A stretch of DNA of 64,000 bases from Meconema thalassinum. Lineage: Eukaryota; Arthropoda; Insecta; Orthoptera; Tettigoniidae. This document shows positions 34,364-45,997 of the stretch, piece by piece. Position 1 is the first letter of the stretch; the number at the start of each line of letters is the position of its first letter. The stretch spans positions 361,628,779-361,692,778 of the forward strand of contig OX336393.1 of assembly GCA_946902985.2 (NCBI GenBank). Direction: 5' to 3'. The translations under genes were made by a program, and so were the position numbers. Below the pieces are notes generated by a model. That model was not told the DNA's origin, ran no database searches, and saw only the letters and a list, made by a program, of their open reading frames with translations.

Positions 34364-35585
34364 TAGCCTACTTTCGATTATTGCAAAAAAAAAATGAAAG
34401 TAGACTTATGAGATCTACCCAGAGCCAAAAATTGTGTGTCGGTCTATGTGGGTGTCTGTGTATGTGTGTGAGAGTGTGTACTCTGAATGTCTGCTATCAA
34501 TTTGAATTGAACAAAATTTGGTACAGAGACTAGCATAAGGCAACTCAGTGTCATGTTTTATATCGTCGCCTTCTTGACGGAAACGTAATGGTGGCCACCC
34601 AAATGTTTAATGCTTAAATCAAATTAAGTCCAACCTAATCATCCGATCTCTACCAAATTTTTCAACAGCATACCTCTATGTGGGTAGCATATTTGGACCA
34701 AACTACAAGGTCATCAGCTCAAGAATTTGCAGATGGCATCCATGTACGTGTGCAAATCGATTCCCCCTATCAATTCAAATACGGTGAAACCGAATTGAAC
34801 AAAAATTGGTAAAGAGGGAGCACTAGCAAAGGACACCTCAGTGTCATATTTTATATCGCCGCCATCTTGACGGAAACGAAATGGAGGCCACCCAAATGTT
34901 CAAAGCTTAAATCAAATTACGACTAATCTAATCATCTGATCGCTACCAAATTTTGCAACAACATGCCCTTATGTAAGAAGCATTCTTTGGCCAAGCTACA
35001 AGGTCATCAGTCTAATAGTTTGGATATGGCAGCCATGCATGTGTGCAAATTGATTCCCCCTATCAATTCGAACGCGGTAAATCTGAATTGAACGAAATTT
35101 GGTACAGAGGTAGCACTAGCAAAGGGCACCTCAGTGACGTGTTTAATATCGCCGCCATCTTGACGTATACGGAATGGCTCCCACCCAAATGTTAAAAGCT
35201 TAAATCAGATTACGACCAACCTAATCATTTGATCTCTACCAAATTTTGCAACAGCATACCATTTTGTGGGAAGCATCTTTTGACTGAACTACAAGGTTAT
35301 CAGCCCAATAGTTTGCAGATAGCGGCCATGTATGTGTGCAAATCAATTCACCAAATCAATTCAACACGGTGATACCGAATTGAATATAATTTGTACAGAG
35401 GTAGCACTAGCAAAGGGCACCTCATATTCATGATTAATATCCGTGTAGCACGTTGTATTTCAACAAGCTACTACAACCAACATTCAATTACACTCCTTGA
35501 AAAGGACAAAGAGTTATAACTATACCCATGCATTTAGGATAAATTCGGCTATATGTTCTTTACTGAACATCTTGCTATATACTGT
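34364..35585 (-). mobile_element. H1 family repeat, copy C (both ends)
   Basis: Minus orientation. The 3' hairpin (TAGCCTACTTTCGATTATTG...ATGAAAGTAGAC) is at 34364-34412. Core units with CGCCATCTTGACGGAAACG are at about 34560, 34860 and 35155. The 5' end (GTTCTTTACTGAACATCTTG) is at about 35553-35572. The spacing of about 293-295 bp matches copy B. Confidence 0.9.
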
Positions 35586-35644
35586 ATTTATTCAAAAGAA
35601 AACAAATTTTTGAGCTTCTCTGAATAAAAGGCAATAATTAATGT

Positions 35645-36590
35645 ACATTATGCAACGAGCAATTATTAGGACACGAGTATGTTTATAAAACGAGCGAAGG
35701 GAGTGACGATAATTATAATTGTATTATATGTTCTAACATAAGTATCCATAAGTTAAATATCTGTCAAGATTCTGTCAGTTGACATTAGTGAAAAGCGCAT
35801 TCGCTGGATTCCCACTAAGGATCAAAGTCCTTCCAAAGTTTTGTTCTTCTATTTCTTGGGAATTGTGTGGGCTCAGCATTTCCTCTCTACCCAATAACAA
35901 ATTCCAATGCTTTGAAACAATGGTTATCCTGAACTAGCGCCAACCGATAGCGCACAGGTACTATGTGGGATCATTTTGTTATTTTGGTCTAATGACACAA
36001 AATAGGTTGTTACAAATGCTTTAAAATAAAAATGTATCGTATTGACAACTAGTTATTCTTGAAATTCGATGCATATATAATGTCAACGGAAGGCAAATCT
36101 ATGGAGTCCCAAATGAAAGAGTCATGACATCTGGCGGAAATCATTGCAAAGAAAAACCCCTTACTGAACAGAGCTGGGTTATTGATTGATTTCCGTGGAT
36201 CTAATGTCATATGCTTGCTGCCTCCATGACATTCTGGTGTGTTTATATCAACAACAGCATTCACTAAAATTGTCGGCCAAATCGTATGCCATGCCCGGTG
36301 TAGAAATTTGAGTTGCGGATATTAATGTAGAGTGCTATTACTTTGTCATATTACCCAGTTTGTTTATGCATTGATCGGATAACCTTTATGCTGTCAACTT
36401 TCAAATCATATAATTCATGTCTGACATGTTTGATTTTGTTTGCAAGTGCGAAGCTATCAAGTACCTAATTGGTCACACAACTGTTTCATAATGGAAATCT
36501 TGAGCTCTGATTGGTGGGACAAACTGTATCATAATGAAAACTCGTACTTTATTGACCCTCATTATGATACAGTTTTCTGATATATAATAT
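35645..36590 (+). mobile_element. Non-coding repeat element sharing both ends with 56085-56565
   Basis: The left end ATGCAACGAGCAATTATTAG, ACACGAGTATGTTTATAAAA and the right end GATACAGTTTTCTGATATAT match the ends of the shorter inverted copy at 56085-56565. The last 160 bp include CTAATTGGTCACACAACTGT. The interior differs in length (about 945 versus 480 bp), suggesting a deletion derivative. No transposase is seen. Confidence 0.6.
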
Positions 36591-36639
36591 TTGTATTTCG
36601 ACGTCGCTGAACATTAAAGTACTTAATTTACAATTTATG

Positions 36640-37395
36640 TTAGTGATTTATTTCTTCACAAACTAATCACACGCAAGTTGTGAAACTTCTGTCACTTCTC
36701 GACGTAATCTCTCTGCAGCTGTAAACATTTTTCACCACGACGACGCCATGTTTTCATGAGCGCTACGAACGCTTCTTTTCCGCATTCACCGCTGGAAAAC
36801 CACTGATGCGATTGCAGCACGGCTAGTGAATGTGTGACAACGATGAGTGTCTTTCATCGTTGGAGAAAGCAGAAAATCACTAGAAGCCAGATCAGGTTAG
36901 TAAGGAGCATGAGAGATCACTTCAAAATTGCTATTGTTGTTGTCACGAAAAAGCCTTGTGGTCATCCGTCATCATTCGCGGCACCCACCTGGAGGACACT
37001 CTTTGCATTTTCAGGTCCTCCTGCAGGATTGTGTACACATATCCCATGGAAACGCCAACTTTGGAGGCGATGTGTTCCATAGTCATTCGGCGATCCTCCA
37101 AAACCATTTTCTCCACTCGCTCGATCATGTCGTCAGACCGGGTGTTGCGAGGCCGAGATTGTCTTGGTGTTTTTGTCACACGACGTTCTGCCTTCTTTGA
37201 ACTGTCGCACCCACGAACGCACATTGGACACATTCATGACACCATCACCACATGTTACACTCAACTGGCGATGAATTTCAATCGGTGTCTCACCACATTA
37301 ATGGAGAAAACGAATGATTACAAGCTGTTCTTGTACTGAGAACATCGCCATTTTAAGTATCCACTGAAGCTAGAGATCTATGTATCGTACAGTGC
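36640..37395 (-). pseudogene. mariner transposase, internally deleted
   Basis: From 37360 leftward: MAMFSVQEQLVIIRFLH, a stop, then GETPIEIHRQLSV and SNVRSWVRQFKEGR, the mariner helix-turn-helix DNA-binding part. After a frame change: MIERVEKMVLEDRRMTMEHI, ASKVGVSMGYVYTILQEDL and SSRWVPRMMTDDHKAFS. Most of the catalytic core is gone. A C-terminal relic (EKCLQLQRDYVEK) lies near 36700. Non-functional. Confidence 0.8.
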
Positions 37396-37597
37396 TACCA
37401 TCTCTATCACAATGTGTGCGTGCTTATTTTAAAACAATCCACTTGTTTCTATCAGTAGCCAGTCCTGAGAAAAAAAATCGGAGGTGTTATAACTTGAATG
37501 CACCTCGTAGCACCCGAAATTGGAATTTAGTTATATTTCACGTCTCGAGAGACACAATGATTTATTTTTGTGATTGTTCAATTTTGATCATTTACCT

Positions 37598-38576
37598 GCA
37601 GAAAGGTGTAAGTCAAGGCTGCACTTATCATCCATGCTTTTCAATCTGTTCATTGAACAAGCAATGGAGGATTTTAGATACATTTTTCAAGCAGGAGTAA
37701 AGATTCAAGGATAAATAATGTCAACACATATTTGTTGATGACATTGTCATGGCTGAGGGAGGAATTGAACGCGCCTCTGGTCAGATTTGCTTTACTAGCC
37801 TGAGGGTACCCCGTTCCAGACCTCAGACCAGTATTAAATTTCACCATAGGATTTGAATGAGTTTTTAAACGCTATGGACTACGTCTTGAGGAAAGAATTC
37901 ATGATGAAAATCAATAAATGTAAAACAAAAATAATTGAATGCAACCGAAAGAAAATAATCAGAAACCCCCTATAGACGTTAAATTGGCAGGTTAAAAGCT
38001 AAAGGAAGTAGGAGACTTCTGTTACTTAGAAATCAAAATAAATAGTGATGGACGAAGCAAAGAGGATATAAAAAGTAGGCTAGCTCAAGCTAGGTTAGCA
38101 TTTCTACAGGAAAGGAATCTGTAGACATCAAATATTGATTCATGTATTAGGAAGTCATTTTTAAAGCCTTCGTCTTGAGCATGGCGCTCTATGGAAGTGA
38201 AATTTGGACTGTGTGAGCAGCAGAAAAGAGGAGAATAGAAGCGTTCGAAATGTGGTGTTACAGGAGAATGATGAATATCAGATGGGTAGATAGAGTAGCA
38301 AATGAAGAAGTGTTAAGACAAATGGGAGGGGAGAGAGTTTTCTGGCGACTGCAAGTGAAGAGAAGAGATAGGTTGGTAGGACACATATTAAGACAGCCAG
38401 GAATAGCAAATGTAAGAATGGAAGGAATGGTCGAGTACAAGAACTGTTGGGGTAGACCATAGTTAAAATATGTCAACAGATTGCGTCCGATGTAGGATGT
38501 GGTAGCTATGTAGAGATGAAACGATTAGCTAAGGAGAGCTACATCAAACCAGTCAAAAGACTTAAGACTCAAAAAC
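37598..38576 (+). pseudogene. 5'-truncated, decayed copy of the 7671 LINE
   Basis: It is collinear with the LINE from the reverse-transcriptase block GVRQGCNLSP onward (here AGAAAGGTGTAAGTCAAGGC) to the 3' end CAGTCAAAAGACTTAAGACT. It carries several indels and stops. The C-terminal region is open at 38250-38462 (WCYRRMMNIRWVDRVANEEV), confirming TGG where the 7671 copy has TGA. A SINE piece interrupts it at 37749-37850. Confidence 0.9.
37749..37850 (-). mobile_element. SINE fragment inside decayed LINE
   Basis: GGCTGAGGGAGGAATTGAAC, ACCCCGTTCCAGACCTCAGA and CCAGTATTAAATTT match 27030-27125 (long SINE, minus). It sits between GACATTGTCAT and AGGATTTGAATG of the LINE reverse-transcriptase region. 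Confidence 0.8.
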
Positions 38577-38579
38577 ACA

Positions 38580-39795
38580 CACCTGCAATACACGATAACG
38601 ATTTACCGACTAAATATATTCAGAGATGAAGCAATAATCATATATTAGAACCTGTAATACTCAGTGTCCGTAGAGCTGTGTGGGAACTCCAGTCCATAAA
38701 GATATTTTACTGCGGTGTTATTCCTAGTTTGAAACTGCAATTTTAGTTACCATTAGCAGTAAATTACATCAGCGTTTTGTTTGCCAAAACGAAGAAAAGA
38801 ATATTGTGGAGGAAGTTTTAAAAGACAGACATCTACCATCAAATAGCATTTCATATTTCGTGAATAATTTATCCATCTCTCTTTATCTGTTAGCAAGGAC
38901 ATTTAAAACTCAGTAGCCGAAAACAAAAGTTGAAATGTGTTTGAATGGAAGGCTGCAAGCAGACAGTAGAAGGGTCTACATTTTAGAAAGTTGTTTAATG
39001 GAAAAGGAACGGGATCTAGTTAAGAAGTTGTAATGGAACGAATTGAGAAACATTTGATTTCAAGAATAAATTCGTCCAGAAGATCTTAAAAGAGTTTGTG
39101 TTAAGGCAGTGTATTTTTCTTAAGAGTCTAACAACTTCGATTGCAACGCTGAACAACAGTGATACTCTCTACTATGTATATTTATTTACTGCGATGTTGC
39201 ATTAGTACTGTAGATGCTACCGGGGAACAAAACAAGAAAGTTCAGAGAGCTTTGAATTCCTGCATTAGGTTTATTTTCTCCTAAATTTTTTTCTCACGCG
39301 TGCCCCCTTTCTATGCTCCACTTTACTAGTTAAGAGTAGAACAACAAAGAAACCTGCACATATGTACACTCATCCATCGACTTCTCAATGGAAGTACACT
39401 TCACTAGCTCTCTTGTAATTTTCGTTTTCTTTCTTCCTTTCATGATCGTCACACGCGATCTGGATCTATAATTGCAATTCCTCTTCATCATGCATTTGCC
39501 TTCAGAAACTCTATCCTCGTGCAGAGAGCTATAAATTGGAATAATGGTTCTCGTGACGTTAGAAATGATACATCCCTAACAACTTTCAAACCTGCATGTA
39601 AAGATTTCCTCTTGAACTCGTAGGCCAACTAGAACAATTTGTGTATGAATGTGTGAGTGAAATACAATAATAAAACGTCATGTAGTGGTATTACTGTAGC
39701 CTATTTAATTTGTATAGCTTAGTTAATATCACATAGTTTCCACTTTAATTCTAGTATTTAAATATTCTTAGTACTTAAGTTTGGTAGGTTAAGAA
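38580..39795. other. No gene recognised
   Basis: About 1.2 kb of AT-rich, apparently unique DNA. No repeat or supportable ORF was found. Confidence 0.5.
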
Positions 39796-39862
39796 TAACA
39801 TGTGTATTCATGGAAATTGCATTGTAAGTGTAAGAGAAGGCCAAGAGCCCAATAAAGGCAAT

Positions 39863-39935
39863 AATATTACTAATAATAATATTAATAATAATAATAATAA
39901 TAATAATAATCATCATCATCATCATAATCATTGGC
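39863..39935. repeat. (AAT)n/(CAT)n microsatellite
   Basis: AATAAT runs followed by five CAT units. Confidence 0.9.
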
Positions 39936-39979
39936 TATCACTTGCGAACGAGTATAAAATTGTCTTCCAAATCATTCAC

Positions 39980-40390
39980 TGGTGGGTCTCAGGTGACTGT
40001 AGAGACCAATCCTCGAGCCACCAACTCTTCCACATTGGTGGCAAGTTTTATCGTCACCTAGGTGCTGAGAGTTGTATCTTCCGTTCTTTAAGAGCGATTC
40101 GCTTCAGAGCCTCAGAACTCCGGCGGACCTGCTCGAAACGTAGAGGGCCTTTGTGAACGAGTCAACGCTATGCCAGACAGTCAGCTGCTGTAGTCTCCCA
40201 ATTTAGGATGTTAATCGAGCATTTCTTCATGTTTGACTTTAAAGCATCCTTGAATCTCTTCCTTTGCCCTCCCTGATGTCACTTGCCACTTGTTAGTTGA
40301 GCATACATAATTTGTTTAGGGATGCGAATATCTTGCATGCGGAGGACATGACCAGTAAGGTGGAACGTTGGCATAGGGCAAAAAAATGTT
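39980..40390 (-). pseudogene. LINE C-terminal domain with zinc-finger end
   Basis: The minus strand reads LTGHVLRMQDIRIPKQIMYA, then after frame changes QRKRFKDALKSNMKKCSINI and LNWETTAADCLA, ending CHQCGRVGGSRIGLYSHLR. The GHVLRM...KDxLKxxLKxCxI...W block and a final CxxCGRxCRSRIGLxSHxR finger are typical of the 3' ends of a group of invertebrate LINEs. There are several frameshifts and a stop. It is a different lineage from 7671. Confidence 0.78.
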
Positions 40391-40394
40391 TTCT

Positions 40395-40975
40395 GTATCA
40401 CCCATTCTAATAGTGATTAAAGTTTATCTTTTTATGTCATAAGATATTCTACAAAGTTTTATTGTGATAGAACAACATCTTGAGGTGCCTTGAACATAAT
40501 GTTTTGTCTTTAAATTTTCAATTTTTCTAGAATTTTATTTTTTATTTTATTGATGGTTTTTTATGTTTATTATTTCAATGTCATTAAAACTACGCCTAAA
40601 ATAGTGCAAAAATTGAAATTTGTCGTCCATCATCATTTTATAGGCCCACATAGTGGGTATTAGAATACGAATAAATGAAGGTTTTTCTTAAAAACAATGC
40701 ACATTTGTGGCTTTGTCATAGCAAGATAGGGGTAAATATGATATTGTATTGATTATTCTTTGACTAAAACTTATATAAGGTACTTAGAATGTCTCCTTTC
40801 ATTTTATAATACAGTGAAAATATTGAACCAAATCAGAGAGTAGAAAAGGTACTTAACCTAAGCAATAAAGTCATAACCATTAAGATAAGAACACACATTT
40901 ATTCATAAAATGCAAATAACAGACAAATAAAACATTATAACAAAGTGAAATCAATATTCAATGTTCTCAAATACA
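40395..40975. other. No gene recognised
   Basis: Strongly AT-rich with many short T runs; no coding signal. It lies just downstream of the pseudogene at 40978-42634. Confidence 0.5.
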
Positions 40976-40977
40976 TT

Positions 40978-42634
40978 TTAGGTAAAGTGTTTCTTTGTTT
41001 CAAATTTTGGCACCATCTTGTGTAAAGCAATTCTGGCTTTGACAAATCCATTTCGTTCTTCTAGACCACAAACACAGACTGATGATTCTGTTACAAGCTT
41101 GATTACTCTTTCCATTGCTTGTGTATGACAGGGAAAACGTGGAAAATCAATAGAATGCATCAGGCCATCTTCTCTTGCTTCACTTATGTACTTGACTAAG
41201 TCCTCATCAGTTGCGTGCTTTGTCATCGGTGGTTCTGTGATTGTTACATCAGCCCAACTGATCATGAGCATGTAATCTTCAGCTTTGAAATTTAGTTTAG
41301 GTCTCACAAACTTCCGTACCTCATTCTTCTGTTCTGACCTTGCCTTCAAAAGTCGTTGGAGGCCTAACTCTCTTATGTGTTTTCTCTCATCACTTAACAT
41401 ACAGACAAGCATGTTTTCAGGGTGAGCGTAGTAGCCATTTCTTTGAATAACCGGGTCGATTACTTTGAGATGTTCGTTGCAAAGGTAACGTCAAAACGAA
41501 ATCAGTCTCCATAAGTGTTTGGCTCCATTTACACAAATGGGCTTCAGCTTAATGTAAAACTATATGGGAGCATACACCTTAACTACATACCCTGTTAAGG
41601 TTTTCAGGTTTTCTGAAGGGTTCTCTGTTCCAACATACAAGCGGAAAATGCGATTGGCCAACGTCAGCCATCGTGAATGTGCCAACTTTCCTGGTATCTT
41701 CATGGTTAGATCAGGGAGGCAGATTCCACCTGAGCTTGATTTACACATTTCAAGTAAATACTTTTGATCGGTACTTAGTTCTTGTTTCATTTCGAGGACT
41801 GGAAGGTTTGCCCCAATCGGTGAGTACGTAACTACTGGAAGCTCATAACGTTTTTCAAGTGGTTTGCCTAATATTCCTCCGAACTCATTAGGTCCTTATG
41901 TATTTCCATCCAATGCACAAAACAGGTGGCGCAACGGCAACTCGTTGCAATGAAATAAACATATTAGCCACTGCAAAGACTTATGAATGTTCTTTTCTAA
42001 TAGAGCGATAACACGATTATAAGCTCCAGTGTTTGTAGCAGTGCCATCACATCGAATTGCAGTTACACTGTTCAAGTTCAGATCACAGTTGCTATTGAAA
42101 TACTCTATAATACTATCCTTGATACCTTTACCTGTACCGGAGGCAGGAGCAACGTGCGCCAGAAAAAGAGAACCAGGCTCTTCAACTAACAAACATGTTC
42201 TTCAACGACAGTCTTTCTGTAAAATTTGTTCCCTTTTTTTCTCTTTTACAATCGTCTTATCCTTTCTGCCATCAAAAATCAACCCTTTGTTCTCTCCAGC
42301 TTGATTGTTGACAATGGTTGCAACTGCTTTTTTTTCGATTACTGGCTCTAGCTCTGCGAATTTTCATCCTGTCAATGACGTTAGTTTTATTCTCCTCAGA
42401 AATCATTCCCACATACTTAAGAACGGCACTCGCTATGGCTGCTGCAACCCTGTCTGAAACCCCAGTTCTGTTAGAGCATCTTAGTCTCCTAAAACTTCCA
42501 TTTTTGAGCAGAAATTGATAAATACAACAATTTTTTTTGCCGATCCAAATGGATTGAAATTTCGTAAATTTCACTAAAAAATCATAATTTCTAACCCTTT
42601 GCGGCACCTCTGACCCTATTCCAATCGTGTTCAA
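40978..42634 (-). pseudogene. Multicopy arthropod family pseudogene, function unknown
   Basis: From 42634 leftward: GVSDRVAAAIASAVLKYVG and VIDRMKIRRARASNRKK, then GLIFDGRKDKTIV, LVEEPGSLFLAHVAPASGTG, AIRCDGTATNTGAYNRVIAL, LQWLICLFHCNELPLRHLFC, YELPVVTYSPIGANLPVLEM, PDLTMKIPGKLAHSRWLTLA, and a C-terminal part to 40978. From 42192 to 40978 one frame is kept and broken by only three stops (about 41896, 41560 and 41485). Frame changes lie near 42200 and 42300. I recall this as a protein family found in many copies in arthropods and cnidarians, probably mobile-element derived. The biochemical role is unknown to me. Confidence 0.7.
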
Positions 42635-42639
42635 ACTTT

Positions 42640-43195
42640 ACAATTGTTTTAATAATATCAAAAGGCAACTTTTTATCACTATTACGTATTGAAATTGAAA
42701 ACAATATTTTTTCGTTCCACCCTAATGACCAGTCCACCTCAGTTGACGTTTCAATAATCATAGCCTCCACGCTGGTAGTGCTAGCGTCTTCCAGGACACT
42801 GATGTTTGTTCGTCGATCTTGCCAGCTGATTTTAAGGTATCCTCCTCAGACAACGTTGTTGGTACTTCTCTAAGAATTGTATGTGCCTTCTGTAGGGAAT
42901 CCAGCATTCACATCCATAAAGAAGTGTTGGTATTACAATAGCTTGATATAAAAGGAGCTTTGTCTGAGTAAATAATAATACTAATATAAAGATAAGGTGA
43001 ATATAATCAGATTACAGCTTTGTAAAGCTTCCTCGGCGTGTCAATGGTAGTGTCCACCTAAGACTCCAAGATCTCGGGTTTGATTTCCAGCCGAGAATGT
43101 CGGCTCGTAAAAGTACTCTCGTATCACTTTTGAAGGTTAAAGGACAAAATTAAGTAAAGAGCAACTGCATGTCGTTCAATAGAGTTAGGGTTTAC
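42640..43195. other. No gene; one tRNA-like SINE head
   Basis: At 43032-43100, CGGCGTGTCAATGGTAGTGT followed by CTCGGGTTTGATTTCCAGCC looks like a tRNA-derived head (box A- and box B-like). The rest is unassigned. Confidence 0.4.
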
Positions 43196-43199
43196 ACTC

Positions 43200-43640
43200 C
43201 CAGATGGATAACAACCTATGGAATCCACAATCTGAGAAACTAAAATTCAATGACCTTATAACAGTGGAGGAAGTCAAAGCCAGCTATATGGAACACATCT
43301 TGGGTTTTGGGAAGACAGCGCCGTCAAGACTGACATAATATGTCCCAATAAAACTTTTCTTCATAGAAGACACTAGAATGCAAATCCAACTGCCAAACAC
43401 CAAGGCCAAGGAGTGTGTACGCCAAATACTCACAGAAAAACACAACGCAATCTGGGACGACTTCTACTCAACTGACGCCATAATGACGGACGAATGGAAA
43501 CAGGCAAACTACGAAATCTGGCAAGTAGCAACACGATACGCAACACATGGATTTCACTACAAGTTCTGCCAATACAAAAGATTCGAATGAAGACTGTGTG
43601 TGAACTGTTCAGTCAATACTGAGAAAGATACCATACAATA
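43200..43640 (+). pseudogene. Probable retrotransposon C-terminal fragment
   Basis: An open segment from 43378 encodes KAKECVRQILTEKHNAIWDD and QVATRYATHGFHYKFCQYKR. A stop at 43588 is followed by RLCVNCSVNTEKDTIQYIVE. A CxxC start followed by downstream Cys resembles the terminal zinc knuckle of some LINE ORFs, but His is not where expected. Tentative. Confidence 0.35.
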
Positions 43641-43719
43641 CATTGTAGAAAAATACAAATGTTTATTACGCAATTAGGATTAGAATAGTGTAACCTACCT
43701 TGTTTTGTTTTGCACCTTG

Positions 43720-43830
43720 CGCGGATTTATAAAGCTCAATGTTGGTTGGTCTGTCTGTCTGTTTGTTATTTATACACATCTATACCGTTTCACCGATCTT
43801 AACCAAATGCTATATACTTACCCTTAAGAA
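43720..43830 (-). repeat. Stray unit of the 125-130 bp satellite
   Basis: On the minus strand, AAGGGTAAGTATATAGCATT and AGATCGGTGAAACGGTATAG match the 15945-18470 units, followed by the GACA-type border (CAGACAGACAGACC). It represents the 3' end of another copy of that element. Confidence 0.75.
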
Positions 43831-43834
43831 CTCG

Positions 43835-44390
43835 ACGTGTTAGACGGTCAAGAAGAATGCGGATTGAGGATGGAGAACCAGAAGAGTCAGATAGGAAAGG
43901 GAAAGAGGAGAGAGTCCGCCCGAGAGGCACTGGAAAAAGGGGGGGGGGGGAACCGGACCCAGCTCAGGAACGCCTCAGGGTTGCCAACTCCCGAATTCAC
44001 CAGTCGTGAGCCCTTGAGGGTGTAGCACTATTCAGGGTGCACCATAAGTGGTGGGGCTACACAAACCCTGCCTCCTTAAGGGCCTTGAGCAGAAGGCAGG
44101 AAATTGGAAGGGAACAGAAGAGGTCTGAACCCTCGAAGAAAGAGGGATCAGGAAAGATGAGACAAGGGCCAATTAAGGCGGGAAAGTTAATGACTCCCTA
44201 GGCCTCGGATACCCTAATACCGTCGGGGTCAGAAAAGAACAAGAGTGACCAAGGGTGGTCGATAGGAAAGATGACAGAGAGGAGCCCGGCACAAGTAATT
44301 GGAAGCAATGCCGAACTCAGCTGGGGTCCCGTGGTCACCAACCCACGTCCCACTAGACGTGGGCCCCTGGGGGGCTGGGGTAAGTGTAAT
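43835..44390 (+). repeat. CCGTCGGGGTC interspersed repeat, copy
   Basis: GGACCCAGCTCAGGAACGCC, AGCCCTTGAGGGTGTAGCAC, CCTAATACCGTCGGGGTCAG and ACCCACGTCCCACTAGACG are in the same order as at 22190-22610. A G run is at 43940-43950. Confidence 0.85.
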
Positions 44391-44590
44391 AGAGCCCTAA
44401 CTTCGCCACTAATAAAAAATAAAATAAATAAATAAAATAAAATACGTTACAAATTGTCGGCTTGAGACACTATGCACGTTATGCCTCATGCCGATTCAAG
44501 GATCTGCATCTGACGCAGTGGCACAGGATAACTATGATAAAGATGTCAACTAATTGAACCTTCTGTACACTCAAAGGTTACAAATGTATA

Positions 44591-45459
44591 AGGAGCGTTC
44601 AAAAAGTAACGAGCCGGAGGCTGGATTGCGCAAACCGGTGACTACATCGGCTAATCGGGCCGTGTGTAACGAGGTGTGGTTCCGACCAGAGCGTGGAAGG
44701 TCACAGCCCGTCGCTAGAGGGCACGCGTGAACGTCCCTTAACGATACAAACCGAGCAGCAGCTTGCATCAATCGTCCAACGCTGCCAGACGCATTGCAAA
44801 CCGTGACATGGAGGCGCCAACCGAAGAGCAAAGAGATGTTGTTCGGTTTCTGACAGCGGAAGGAGTAGGGGGAACGGACATTCATCGCCGAATGTCACAA
44901 GTGTACGGCGAACACTGCATGTCCCTTGCAAGGGTCAAGCGTGGCACAAGCGCTTCAGGGATGGACGGGTGTCGTTAGCCGATGATGCCCTGTCTGGGGC
45001 ACCCCCCCCCCCCCCCTGCATTACCGATGACAACGTCCAGCTGGTTGATGCACTCATTACCCAGGACCGCCGAGTGACAGTGAACGCCATAGCCGCCATG
45101 GTAGCTCCACGACAATGCGTGACCTCATACGGCCAACACAGTCGCGGCACTCCGGCAGAAATTCAAATGGGAGGTACTCAGCCACCCTCTATACAGTCCA
45201 GACCTCTCTCCCTGTGATTATGCCATTTTTGGTCCCCTGAAAAGGGCTCTGCGGGGCCAACGATTCACCTCGGACGCCGACGTCCAGCTGTACGTGTGGA
45301 ACTGGTTCACATCGCAGCCCAGGGAATTTTTTGAGACAGCCATTCACCGCCTCTTGTCACAGTGGGACAAGTGCCTCAACAGCCAGGGGCAATACTTCTA
45401 ACATACAGGTACTGGTTTCTGTAATTATGCCTCCGGCTCGTTACATTTTGAACGCACTT
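44591..45459 (+). mobile_element. Internally deleted mariner element (869 bp)
   Basis: Inverted ends: left GCGTTCAAAAAGTAACGAGC, CGGAGGC; right GCCTCCGGCTCGTTACATTT, TGAACGCAC; about 30 bp each. TA flanks lie at 44589-44590 and 45460-45461. N-terminal coding pieces include EEQRDVVRFLTAEGV and RRVTVNAIAAMVAP. C-terminal pieces include LYSPDLSPCDYAIFGPLKRA and DWFTSQ-like NWFTSQPREFFETAIHRLL. The middle of the transposase (first two catalytic Asp) is missing between about 45120 and 45160. It could not move itself. Confidence 0.9.
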
Positions 45460-45595
45460 TATAAATAAATAACTGGTGACACCATACAAAGTAGTTAATG
45501 CCATCTTTGCTAAGTTTGCTTTATTGCTATAGCATAATTACCCTTTGAGCTCTAACTCACTTGATTCTGTCATCCGTGTTGTTAAGTAATTGCGT

Positions 45596-45700
45596 AGTGG
45601 CGCCGCGGTCAAGCTGTTTGCCTCTCACCAAGGAGGGCCGGGTTCGGTTCCCGGTCAATGCGTGTGAGATTTTCGAAGTGAAATGCCATGTCTTGTTTTT
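45596..45700 (+). mobile_element. tRNA-derived SINE head
   Basis: Box A-like TGGCGCCGCGGTCAAG and box B-like GGGTTCGGTTCCC at normal spacing, followed by GTGAGATTTTCGAAGTG. The 3' boundary is unclear. Confidence 0.6.
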
Positions 45701-45997
45701 CGCATTCTACGCAAAAGGGAGATTATGTGGATCATGATCGCAAGATTAACGGTCACGTCAAACTATAAGCGTAATCTGTACGTTGCTAGAAGAACGCAAG
45801 CTTTTAGTTACGTGTTGTTATCTATACATACTAGGTCAGTAGCGTCACAAGATCTTAGTTGCAGTACTGTTTGTAGAAAGTGAAACACCAAGAACGAGAG
45901 ATGCGACCAAATCGCACGTTATACCGCAGATTAGGGACACGACAATGCATTACTGATTAGAAGGATAGTTCGGTACATGCACGTTGACGGTCGATGT

